Of a stretch of DNA of 64,000 bases, positions 42,377 through 49,842 are shown piece after piece. The notes under the pieces are model-generated. The model searched no databases, was not told the DNA's origin, and saw only the letters and a program-made list of their open reading frames with translations. Every line of letters begins with the position of its first letter. Within the stretch, counting starts at the first letter, position 1. This DNA comes from Paenibacillus_V sp046244365 (GTDB lineage Bacteria > Bacillota > Bacilli > Paenibacillales > NBRC-103111): positions 6,076,001 through 6,140,000 of the forward strand of contig NZ_CP176395.1 of assembly GCF_046244365.1 (NCBI RefSeq), read 5' to 3'. A program made the position numbers and the translations under genes.

Positions 42377-43438
42377 CTATTGCCCAGTTGCACTCCCTTT
42401 AAAGTACTTTCGCTGGAACCGGAGCGCGACGTTAACAAGCGCAATCATCACAGGCACCTCAACCAGCGGGCCGATTACGGCCGCGAAAGCCGCACCTGAA
42501 TGAATACCAAAAACGCCAATGGCTACCGCAATGGCCAATTCAAAATTGTTGCTTGCCGCCGTAAACGCGAGCGTAGAGGTCACCGGGTAACCGGCGCCGG
42601 CTTTTTTACCCATGAAGAACGATATCAGAAACATGATTACGAAGTAGATGAGCAGCGGAATTGCAATGCGAACCGCATCCAGCGGCAAAGTGACGATCGT
42701 TTCGCCTTTTAACGCGAACATGACGACGATGGTAAACAATAAGGCCATCAGCGTAAGCGGACTGATTTTAGGAATAAACGCTTGCTCGTACCAGACGCGG
42801 CCTTTCGCCCTAACCAAAGTGAATCGCGTGATCATTCCGGCGAGAAACGGGATCCCTAAATAAATAAACACGCTTTTGCCTACTTCAAGGATCGTAATGT
42901 CCACTACCATTCCTTCGAGCCCAAACCATCCCGGCAGCACCGTTACGAAGACGTATGCATAAACGGAGTAAAACAATACTTGAAAAATCGAGTTAAACGC
43001 GACTAAACCGGCAGCGTACTCCGTATCGCCTTTGCATAGATCGTTCCATACGATGACCATCGCGATGCATCTGGCCAAGCCGATCATGATCAAGCCGACC
43101 ATATATTCCGGGTATCCGTTCAAAAACAGAATAGCCAGAACGAACATGAGGATCGGTCCGATCACCCAGTTCTGAACGAGGGAAAGCCCGAGGATTTTGC
43201 CGTCACGGAAGACGCGCCCCAGCTCCTCATAGCGGACTTTGGCAAGCGGCGGATACATCATCACAATCAACCCGATTGCGATCGGAATCGAAGTCGTCCC
43301 CGATTGAAACTCGTTCAGAAGATCGACGAAGGACGGCATCGCGAAGCTTAGAACGATCCCCGCAGCCATGGCTAAGAAGATCCATAACGTTAAATAACGG
43401 TCAAGAAAAGATAGTCGTTTATCGGTTTGTTGGCTCAA
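42377..43438 (-). CDS. acr3: ACR3-family arsenite efflux permease
   Basis: 353 residues, about ten membrane segments. The essential Cys is in GLARCIAMVIVWND (~C129) and the conserved Glu in SNNFELAIAVAIGVFG (~E305), both hallmarks of ACR3. It expels arsenite using the proton gradient. The frame begins with TTG (MSQQTDKRLSFLDRY) with only a weak ribosome-binding site. 129 bp separate it from arsC; a short Cys-containing frame ends in that gap but is unproven. Confidence 0.94.
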   Translation of the reverse strand: MSQQTDKRLSFLDRYLTLWIFLAMAAGIVLSFAMPSFVDLLNEFQSGTTSIPIAIGLIVMMYPPLAKVRYEELGRVFRDGKILGLSLVQNWVIGPILMFVLAILFLNGYPEYMVGLIMIGLARCIAMVIVWNDLCKGDTEYAAGLVAFNSIFQVLFYSVYAYVFVTVLPGWFGLEGMVVDITILEVGKSVFIYLGIPFLAGMITRFTLVRAKGRVWYEQAFIPKISPLTLMALLFTIVVMFALKGETIVTLPLDAVRIAIPLLIYFVIMFLISFFMGKKAGAGYPVTSTLAFTAASNNFELAIAVAIGVFGIHSGAAFAAVIGPLVEVPVMIALVNVALRFQRKYFKGSATGQ

Positions 43439-43567
43439 ACGGACTCAGTCCCTTCATAAAAATGGGGTTATTTTCCTTCCCGGCAGACGCCCGTGAACCG
43501 GCAAAACACTTCGCGCAGAACGAGCGGGCTTTGCAGGTTGCAATCCTTTTGCAAGCCGATCGACTCT

Positions 43568-43990
43568 TTACTTGCCCTCTTTGACGAACTGCTCGATGCG
43601 GTTCTTTATGTCGTCGCGAACGGTACGGAACTTAGCCATGATTTCCTCTTCCGCTCCCGTCGCTTTCGCGGGATCATCAAATCCCCAATGCCATTTGACC
43701 ACGTTCTTGTTCGAAATGACCGGACAATGCTCATCCGCATGGCCACAAAGCGTGATCACGTAATCGGCGCGGTTCAAAAGCTCCGGATCGATAACATTGG
43801 ATGAATGGCCGCTAATGTCGATACCGGCCTCTTTCATCACTTGAACGGCTCGCGGATTTAAGCCATGCGCTTCCAATCCGGCGCTTTTCACTTCGTACCG
43901 TTCAGCTCCAAGAGCGCTTAGAAAGCCGTCGGCGATTTGGCTGCGGCAGGAATTTCCCGTGCAAAGGAAGTAAACCAGCTTCTTGCTCAT
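43568..43990 (-). CDS. arsC: Thioredoxin-coupled arsenate reductase
   Basis: 140 residues of the Bacillus/Staphylococcus pI258 type: phosphatase-like loop CTGNSCR (C10, R16) and the redox pair C82 and C89 in LCGHADEHCP. It reduces arsenate to arsenite for export by Acr3 and is recycled by thioredoxin. Second gene of the operon, 46 bp after arsR. Confidence 0.95.
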   Translation of the reverse strand: MSKKLVYFLCTGNSCRSQIADGFLSALGAERYEVKSAGLEAHGLNPRAVQVMKEAGIDISGHSSNVIDPELLNRADYVITLCGHADEHCPVISNKNVVKWHWGFDDPAKATGAEEEIMAKFRTVRDDIKNRIEQFVKEGK

Positions 43991-44036
43991 CGTATGTGTT
44001 CCCCTTTGTTATAATAGTGATACTACATTGTCCCCT

Positions 44037-44360
44037 TTACTCGCAACGATTGGCGCACCCTGCTTTGATTTCGTCCAGCTTCTCCTTTTGTGAAGGAAGA
44101 TGCTCCAGCAGTTCTTGCAGGTAGGGCATATCCCCGATTTCTAAGGAATAATAAATCCATTGCCCTTTGCGGGTTTCTTTTACGAGTCCGCCATCCTTCA
44201 ATTTCCTCATATGCTGACTGACGTTCGGCTGGCTCGTTTGCAGCAGCTCCGCCAAGTCGCACACGCAGCATTCCTGTTCTTTGAGATACGCCAAAATCGT
44301 CAGTCTGGTCTTGTCGCCCGCCAGCTTGCATACCTCCGCCAGCCTATCGATGGATACCAT
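44037..44360 (-). CDS. arsR: ArsR-family arsenite-responsive repressor
   Basis: 107 residues, winged helix. The metalloid site is ECCVCDLAELL (C31, C32, C34), in the helix before the recognition helix (SQPNVSQHMRKLKDGG). Additional cysteines are at C11 and near the C-terminus (CANRC). It represses the operon until arsenite binds. First gene of arsR-arsC-acr3-phosphatase-arsI. Confidence 0.94.
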   Translation of the reverse strand: MVSIDRLAEVCKLAGDKTRLTILAYLKEQECCVCDLAELLQTSQPNVSQHMRKLKDGGLVKETRKGQWIYYSLEIGDMPYLQELLEHLPSQKEKLDEIKAGCANRCE

Positions 44361-44484
44361 ACCTTCGCCTCCTCAGTCGCTTATGGGGACATTTAACCCC
44401 CGAAGCCATTCCATAACTATACCTTGCCAGCCCAATACAAATAATCGCATTTTATTCGGCCCCATTTCTCCGGCCTGTCATCTG

Positions 44485-44516
44485 TTAATGATTATATAAT
44501 TAATTGATTATATTTA
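44485..44516 (-). promoter_or_regulatory. ars promoter/operator region
   Basis: On the minus strand ATATAATCA occurs twice, 16 bp apart, providing -10-like boxes in A+T-rich DNA ~130 bp upstream of arsR. Direct repetition over a promoter is compatible with an ArsR site; the exact operator is not defined. Confidence 0.35.
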
Positions 44517-44570
44517 AAAGCGCTTTTAGGTTAAGGTTTTGTAAAGCGGTTCTCTAATCAAAAGACGGAG

Positions 44571-44609
44571 CCGGCAGCTCCGACGACATAAACGGATCGG
44601 AGCTGCCGG
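44571..44609 (-). terminator. Hairpin after the truncated efflux gene
   Basis: CCGGCAGCTCCG and its exact complement around a 15-nt loop, 14 bp past the stop of the truncated MFS gene; the T-run is short. Confidence 0.65.
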
Positions 44610-44622
44610 ATGGATGTTGACG

Positions 44623-45699
44623 TTATCTCCTTTTTCTTGTCATCCAAAAAGCAATAAACAGAATACAGCAGCCCGTGAGGAAAGGTGCGAACATATTAAC
44701 ATCGAACAACAATCCCGCCAGCGCCGGACCCACGATATTTCCAACGCTTATATAGGCGTTATTCATTCCGGCTACGTAACCTTGTTCGGTCCCTGCCATC
44801 TTCGATAATTGTGTTTGAAGGGCTGGACGAAGCAGTGCCGTAGCGAAGAAAATTCCGGAAGTTACAAGGAAGAGGCTCCAAAAATCTTTGGCAAACAGAA
44901 GGACGACATAAGCGATGGAGGTAAAAAGGAGAGCGCCTTTTATCACCTTGTTCTCACCGAACTTCTTGATCGCTTTAGCTACGACTAACGCCTGCATACC
45001 CACACCGATTACAGCGCCTGCGGTAAGGATCATGGCAATATTTTGGGGGGTGAAATGAAAGCGTTTCGTAACGTATAGACCTAGGACGGACTCAAAATTA
45101 GCGATTCCGAAGGTCATCACCAGGACAAGTACAAAGAGCATCGCATACTTGGATTTCAGCGATTTGGCATATAGCATGAGAAACGATTCCTTCCGGACAA
45201 CCTTAGCCCGCGCTGCTTTCATTTGATCTTTCGATAAACTTTCAGGCAAACAAACGATTGAAAAAATAACTGCGGCAATAGCCGCACCGGTCGCTGCATA
45301 GAGCGGCACTTTCGTTCCGTACCCCGCCAGAAACCCGCCAAGTCCAGGTCCGATTACAAACCCGAATGACATCGCTGCGCCTAGTAGGCTATTTCCTTTG
45401 GCCCGCTCTTCAATTGTCGTAATATCAGCCACATAAGCCATCATTGGCGGAACAATCAAGGCTGCCGCCACTCCTTCCAGCAGTCTTGAGGCATACAGCA
45501 TCCATAGAGCATCTCCAATTGCAAATAAAAATTTGGCTGCGGCAAAGACAATGACACCTGTAAGAATGAATGCTTTCCTCCCGTATCGATCAGACAGTTG
45601 TCCGGTTTTTGGAGAACACAAAAAAACCTCCTTATCCGTTACTGGATAGGAGGCAGGCATACGAACAAAAAAGGTACGCTGCTCCCGACAAAGAAGCAA
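44623..45699 (-). pseudogene. N-terminally truncated DHA1-type MFS efflux pump fused to a leader
   Basis: From about residue 32 onward it is a TetA/NorA-like exporter: motif A is GQLSDRYGRKAFILTG, motif C is GFVIGPGLGGFLAG, and ten hydrophobic segments follow to the normal C-terminus. The usual ~50-60 N-terminal residues (TM1-TM2) are missing. In their place, in frame, is a short sequence MPASYPVTDKEVFLC (ATG at 45660-45658) whose codons pass through an attenuator hairpin. A deletion seems to have joined a regulatory leader to the pump body. Transport activity is unlikely without TM1-TM2. Confidence 0.65.
45620..45653 (-). terminator. Attenuator-like terminator within the leader of the MFS remnant
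   Basis: CCTCCTATCC and GGATAAGGAGG with a 6-nt loop followed by seven T on the minus strand, lying just after the ATG of the MPASYPVTDKE leader frame. The geometry is that of a ribosome-sensing transcription attenuator. Confidence 0.6.
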
Positions 45700-45728
45700 C
45701 GTCCTTATTGTTATTATCTAAAAGCCCG

Positions 45729-45790
45729 CACTAATCCTATCCAGAAAATTCGTAAGCATACGATTTTTTCTTAGTGGAATAGGATTAGTG
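45729..45790. repeat. 62-nt near-perfect hairpin
   Basis: CACTAATCCTATCCA and TGGAATAGGATTAGTG (one inserted base) enclose an inner TCGTA/TACGA stem. Compatible with a miniature inverted-repeat element or a strong RNA structure upstream of the leader. No target-site duplication is visible. The interval 45700-46022 has no convincing gene. Confidence 0.6.
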
Positions 45791-45983
45791 GATCATTGGC
45801 TTGGGGTCACCCTTTCGAAACTTATTGCTTGTTAGCAAATCATAAGGTTTTGGATAAGGTCAATGAAGGGACTTGTGACGAAATCGCCGGTTATACTAGT
45901 TTGCAGCGTTACGATTCCCGGGAAATCCGAGGCATGCTGCCCCCGCAAGCTGCTGTGAACGGTAAACGATGAATTTGCATAAA

Positions 45984-46015
45984 AAGGCTGCCCGGTGAAA
46001 AGCACGGGCAGCCTT
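45984..46015 (-). terminator. Terminator after the SPOR-domain gene
   Basis: AAGGCTGCCCG and CGGGCAGCCTT around a 10-nt loop, then TTTTT on the minus strand. Confidence 0.85.
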
Positions 46016-46022
46016 ACTCGCA

Positions 46023-47528
46023 TTACGATTGTGCATTAATCGTTTGGAGCAGCTCTTTCTCGGCCAGAACAAATTGCATCATATACGTTTGCGCCTGCCA
46101 CAGCATCGTGGATGAAGGCGTCTTTTTATATTCGTCAATCGATTTCTTCACCGAATTCATGGCATTGTTCATTTTATTGATTTGCGCCTTGGCTTCTTCC
46201 TGGGCTCCGTCGGCAACTCCGGCCGCCGCCTGCGTCCACGCTTCATGCGCGGTTTTGACCGACTGAACGGTAGCGTCGTCGAGAGGGGTCAGACTGGTTT
46301 CTTCCAGATGCATAAGCGTTAGCTTGCTAGCCATCTGAACGAGTTTGTCGGATTGGGTCAAATAATTTTGCAGCGCATCCTTGCTGCCGCTCCAGCGGAC
46401 GCTTTTCAATTCGGGCAGCGTATAGGCTTTCACATAGATGTCGGTTTTCTCGGCCTGCAGCTGCTTGCTAAGCGCTTGTGCGCTTTCCTTATTGGCGGCA
46501 AGACCAATATAAACATACGATTTATCCGTTGTTTCCGTTACCGCGGCAAGTCCTTTTTTGCGCAAATCCGCCTGCGCGGTCTCCGCCCCTTGCGCGGTCG
46601 CGAAGCTGCCTCCTTGGAGCACCGTATACGAACGCGCCGGAATATTGACTGCGACGGACGAAGCCGCCACGCTTCCTCCAGTCGCGCCTGTCTGCGTCCC
46701 GCTTGCCGCAGTCTGCTTTTTGCCCGCATCGCCGGCTCCGCTCGTGCCCGTTTGATTCGGAGCGCTTACGGCGGTTTCCTGCTTGCCGTTCAGCTCGGGC
46801 AGCTTATCGGTTTCCGCCGCCTTGTCGTCCGAGAACATCGACAGCACGAAAAATCCGAGTGCCACCCCCGTCACGACCGCGCCGGTCACCGAAGCGGTAA
46901 TTTTCATCCACGGTGTCCGGGTATGTCGAATATACCGCGAGCCCGTTACGGAAACGCCGGCAAACCCGGCATTTTTCCGGTCATGGTCGCATTCCGCTCC
47001 ATAATACCCGCTCACCGGATCATAGCGCGTGTCCCGATAACGGTTTTCTCCGCGGCCGCCTTGCGAATACCGCCTGCTGCCGCCTTGCTCGTCGTCTTCC
47101 TCCATGCCCGTCCCCGCATGAAACGTCGGCTCCTCAGGCTCCGGCCATTCGGTCATTTCGCTTTTGGCGCCTCGGACGATATCCTTCTTATCCGGCTGTT
47201 CGCCCCTCCCGAAAGGCTGAGGATCGCGTTCGAAGCGCTCGTCGCGGTTTTCCGCTCTGCTTGCGCGTCCCGTTCCCGGCTCGTTCGACGGCCGCTGCTT
47301 CCTTTCATTCGATTCGCGGATCAGCTGCTCGATCCGGCGGGTTTCCGCATCGTACGGACTGTCCCACGCGCCGTAGTCGTTCGTATAAGGGTTTATTTCC
47401 CGAGCCGCCTTCTCTACGCGGAATTCCTCTTCGCGCAGTTGAATCACCTTCGGCTCTTCCGTCTGTTCCGGCTTGTTCGGCCGCTGATCCCGGTTATTGA
47501 TCCGGTATGTAATTTTCGATTTTTGCAT
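46023..47528 (-). CDS. SPOR-domain membrane protein
   Basis: 501 residues. A long charged cytoplasmic N-terminus (~1-205) precedes one membrane segment (~208-232, ASVTGAVVTGVALGFFVLSM), an A/G/T-rich linker, a SPOR domain (~300-370; SYTVLQGGSFATAQGAETAQ, then KSYVYIGLAANKESAQALSK) and a C-terminal helical part. SPOR domains bind denuded glycan at division or sporulation septa. It lies in the murC-to-maf stretch of the Paenibacillaceae backbone. Function beyond septal wall binding is unknown. Confidence 0.85.
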   Translation of the reverse strand: MQKSKITYRINNRDQRPNKPEQTEEPKVIQLREEEFRVEKAAREINPYTNDYGAWDSPYDAETRRIEQLIRESNERKQRPSNEPGTGRASRAENRDERFERDPQPFGRGEQPDKKDIVRGAKSEMTEWPEPEEPTFHAGTGMEEDDEQGGSRRYSQGGRGENRYRDTRYDPVSGYYGAECDHDRKNAGFAGVSVTGSRYIRHTRTPWMKITASVTGAVVTGVALGFFVLSMFSDDKAAETDKLPELNGKQETAVSAPNQTGTSGAGDAGKKQTAASGTQTGATGGSVAASSVAVNIPARSYTVLQGGSFATAQGAETAQADLRKKGLAAVTETTDKSYVYIGLAANKESAQALSKQLQAEKTDIYVKAYTLPELKSVRWSGSKDALQNYLTQSDKLVQMASKLTLMHLEETSLTPLDDATVQSVKTAHEAWTQAAAGVADGAQEEAKAQINKMNNAMNSVKKSIDEYKKTPSSTMLWQAQTYMMQFVLAEKELLQTINAQS

Positions 47529-47603
47529 CCGACTCTCTCCCTTGTCCTAAAGTACTCTACTAGAAACATATGAGAGATAGGACAAAGATATGTCTTCCGC
47601 ATA

Positions 47604-49169
47604 CTACCCGTTTACGCTTTCTTTCCCGTCCAGCAACTGCCGGCATTCCGCGGCGTAACGCTCCGCACCTTCGTATGCGGGATAAAGCATCAGCGTTCGT
47701 TCGAAATACTCAAGGGCTTCGGCGTACTCGGTCCGCTCATAGCCGCATAGCCCAAGATTATAGCAGGTGGCGGCCGAATCCGGATCCGTTCGCAGCGATT
47801 CTTGGAATAATTGCGTCGCTTCCTCATACCTGCCCATCGCAAAATATAGAGATGCTAGAGTAAAAGCGATATCCTGCGAACCGTCCGCAACCGGATAACT
47901 TGCCTCCCGCACGCGTTTCAATACGTCATCCGCTTCCCCTCGATCTGCGGCATTCGCCTGCGCAAGCAGTAGGTATAGCCGATCCGCCGCTTTCTCCGCC
48001 ATGCTGCTGTCGTACCCGCTCAATCGTATCCATGCGAGCAGTTGGCGCAAATCAAGCGCATGGACGTTGTTCCAAAAACTCGCTTTTACTTGATAGAAAT
48101 CGTCCGGATTAAAATGTTCATAGAAAAGCTCGTGCGCCAGCCGGGTTTCCGTATACGATTGAGGGTGGGAAACGGCCATAAGACAAGCCAAATGCATGCC
48201 GCTTCGGTCATACGGCGAACCGAGCGGTTCGATCCCCTTCTGCTTGTAGAGCGAGTACAGCGCATGAAAATTCATCGGCAGCGAGACGCTTCCCGCATAG
48301 GGCACCGGCTCCGGGACGGGCTGCCGCTCGAGCTCCTCCAGTCGTGCGGTCCCTTTGTCTGCGGCAAGAAGGACAAGCTCCTGCCCTGTTGTTAGCGCCG
48401 CAATCCGCTCCAGACATCCGAGCGCTGCGGAAGGAAACAGGATATGCGTGCCTTCGCCGCTGAGGAGAGAGCGATACTCCTTAAGCACCCGGTTGTAACC
48501 GGCATGCGCGTAGCAGTCGCCCTTAACGGGATGATACGAAATGTGCAGCGGCAGACGGTTCGTTGTCGCATCCTCCGAAGCCGGCGAAGGCCGATCGGCA
48601 ACCCGGCATTCGCTGACGGTCCCGTTCTCGTAATAAAATAAATCCTGCGGAATGCTGTCAAACACAAAATTGGCTATGACGATGACCGGATGCTCCAGAT
48701 CGCCGCCTCGAATGGTCCGGCCGCCGACCTGTAGCGATAGTGCTTCGCTGCTGCCGGCATCGAACAGGCAATAATCGAGCTGTCCCTTTTCTGCAAAAGG
48801 CAGCAGCTTCGGATTGACGCTCCACTCCTCCACATAGTTCATCGAAATATCGCTCATCACATAACGATAACCCGGCGATTGCACCGCCAGAGGCTCCATC
48901 AGCCTGTCCAGTCGACGAAGAATATGATAGGCGAGCTGACCCGAGCCTGCGCCCAGCTCCACGATATGAACGGGCTGGCTCGTCCCCGGCTTTATCCTGC
49001 TCCTGTCACGCAGAAATCCGGCTATCACAGCAGCGTAGGCATGCGCGATGAGCGGATTGCTCGTCACGTAATAAGGAAGCTCTCCGCGCTGCCAGGCACG
49101 GACCCCTTTTTGCTCATAGTAACGTCTCTGCATGCGCCAAATCGCCGATTGCGACAGACGGGTTCCCAT
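47604..49169 (-). CDS. SAM-dependent methyltransferase (MidA-like) with C-terminal TPRs
   Basis: 521 residues. The N-terminal half resembles the MidA/SAM methyltransferase group: HIVELGAGSGQLAYHILRRL is the SAM-binding glycine loop (~residues 68-87) and VIVIANFVFDSIPQDLFYYE the following motif. The C-terminal ~110 residues hold tetratricopeptide repeats (IAFTLASLYFAMGRYEEATQ, CYNLGLCGYERTEYAEALEY). The combination suggests methylation of a protein partner held by the TPRs; the target is unknown. Confidence 0.75.
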   Translation of the reverse strand: MGTRLSQSAIWRMQRRYYEQKGVRAWQRGELPYYVTSNPLIAHAYAAVIAGFLRDRSRIKPGTSQPVHIVELGAGSGQLAYHILRRLDRLMEPLAVQSPGYRYVMSDISMNYVEEWSVNPKLLPFAEKGQLDYCLFDAGSSEALSLQVGGRTIRGGDLEHPVIVIANFVFDSIPQDLFYYENGTVSECRVADRPSPASEDATTNRLPLHISYHPVKGDCYAHAGYNRVLKEYRSLLSGEGTHILFPSAALGCLERIAALTTGQELVLLAADKGTARLEELERQPVPEPVPYAGSVSLPMNFHALYSLYKQKGIEPLGSPYDRSGMHLACLMAVSHPQSYTETRLAHELFYEHFNPDDFYQVKASFWNNVHALDLRQLLAWIRLSGYDSSMAEKAADRLYLLLAQANAADRGEADDVLKRVREASYPVADGSQDIAFTLASLYFAMGRYEEATQLFQESLRTDPDSAATCYNLGLCGYERTEYAEALEYFERTLMLYPAYEGAERYAAECRQLLDGKESVNG

Positions 49170-49202
49170 AGCTGCTGCCTCCGTTCGAATATGTAACTAA
49201 CC

Positions 49203-49400
49203 TTGCCTTCCATGCTCATGCCTATATCCATACCTGATTCCGTTCCTGTTCCTGTTCCTGTTCCTGTTCCCGTTCCCATGCCCATGCCCATTCCTATACT
49301 CATTCTCATACCAACACCCCTACCAATACCCTTACCATTTTCCCGTTCCCACATCAATACCTATGCCCATTCCCACAACCATGCCTATTCGCATCCTGCG
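49203..49400. repeat. Degenerate hexanucleotide repeat region
   Basis: Period-6 array: TTCCTG (four clean copies near 49245-49275) grading into CCCATG, CCTATA, CCAATA and similar units over nearly 200 bp. It opens with TGCCTTCCATGCTCAT, a variant of the 17-mer repeated at 29173 and 29237. Open frames across it are low-complexity and not considered genes. Confidence 0.8.
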
Positions 49401-49445
49401 TTTACCTTTGCCGCTTTTTTAGGTCCATTGTGGAGGCGATGAAGG

Positions 49446-49637
49446 TTAGACGACGTCAAGGACTGCTAATCTCCGAATATTCAAAAAAACCGCGGATTAG
49501 ACGACGCCAAAGGCTCTTATCTTGCCGGAAACCAGCTGGAACCGCCTATCCGAGGCAATTAGACGACGCAAGGGACTGCTAAATCCCCGAATACTCAAAA
49601 AAAACGCGGATTAGACGACGCCAAAGGCTCTCTTATT
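49446..49637. repeat. Two ~78-bp imperfect direct repeats containing TTAGACGACG
   Basis: TTAGACGACG occurs at 49446, 49497, 49559 and 49611. Each ~78-bp copy runs from one TTAGACGACG through GACTGCTAA, a CCGAATA(T/C)TCAAAAAAA block, GCGGA and a second TTAGACGACGCCAAAGGCTC; the copies are ~114 bp apart. No gene is seen in 49401-49790. Confidence 0.8.
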
Positions 49638-49790
49638 TAGTTGGGAATCGTTAAGAATCAACTCAGAGTGTTACCGCTGTCCTCGCCGAAAGTGCGTCTG
49701 GCCTTAGTCTTTCCGACGGCTCCCACAGGCGCTAATGGTTTGCCGAAAACTTAGCTCCGAACAGGATTCAGACTTTCATTATACAAAAAA

Positions 49791-49824
49791 AACGCCGGAG
49801 GTACCGCAGTACGCTCCAGCGCTT
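49791..49824 (-). terminator. Terminator after murC
   Basis: CGCTGGAG ... CCTCCGGCG with an inner GTAC/GTAC pairing, followed by eight T on the minus strand. Confidence 0.8.
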
Positions 49825-49842
49825 CGCTATGTTCGTTTAGGT

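Noticed and set aside
44623..45699. ArsJ as the identity of the MFS remnant beside the ars operon
   Set aside because: Its motifs are those of TetA/NorA-like DHA1 drug exporters; the gene is truncated and lies upstream of arsR with its own leader.
45832..46023. 63-codon minus-strand frame before the SPOR gene terminator
   Set aside because: It overlaps the SPOR-gene terminator, starts without a ribosome-binding site and has no family resemblance.
49064..49357. Minus-strand frame with GMGTGT-type repeats
   Set aside because: Product of the hexamer repeat, overlapping the start of the methyltransferase gene.
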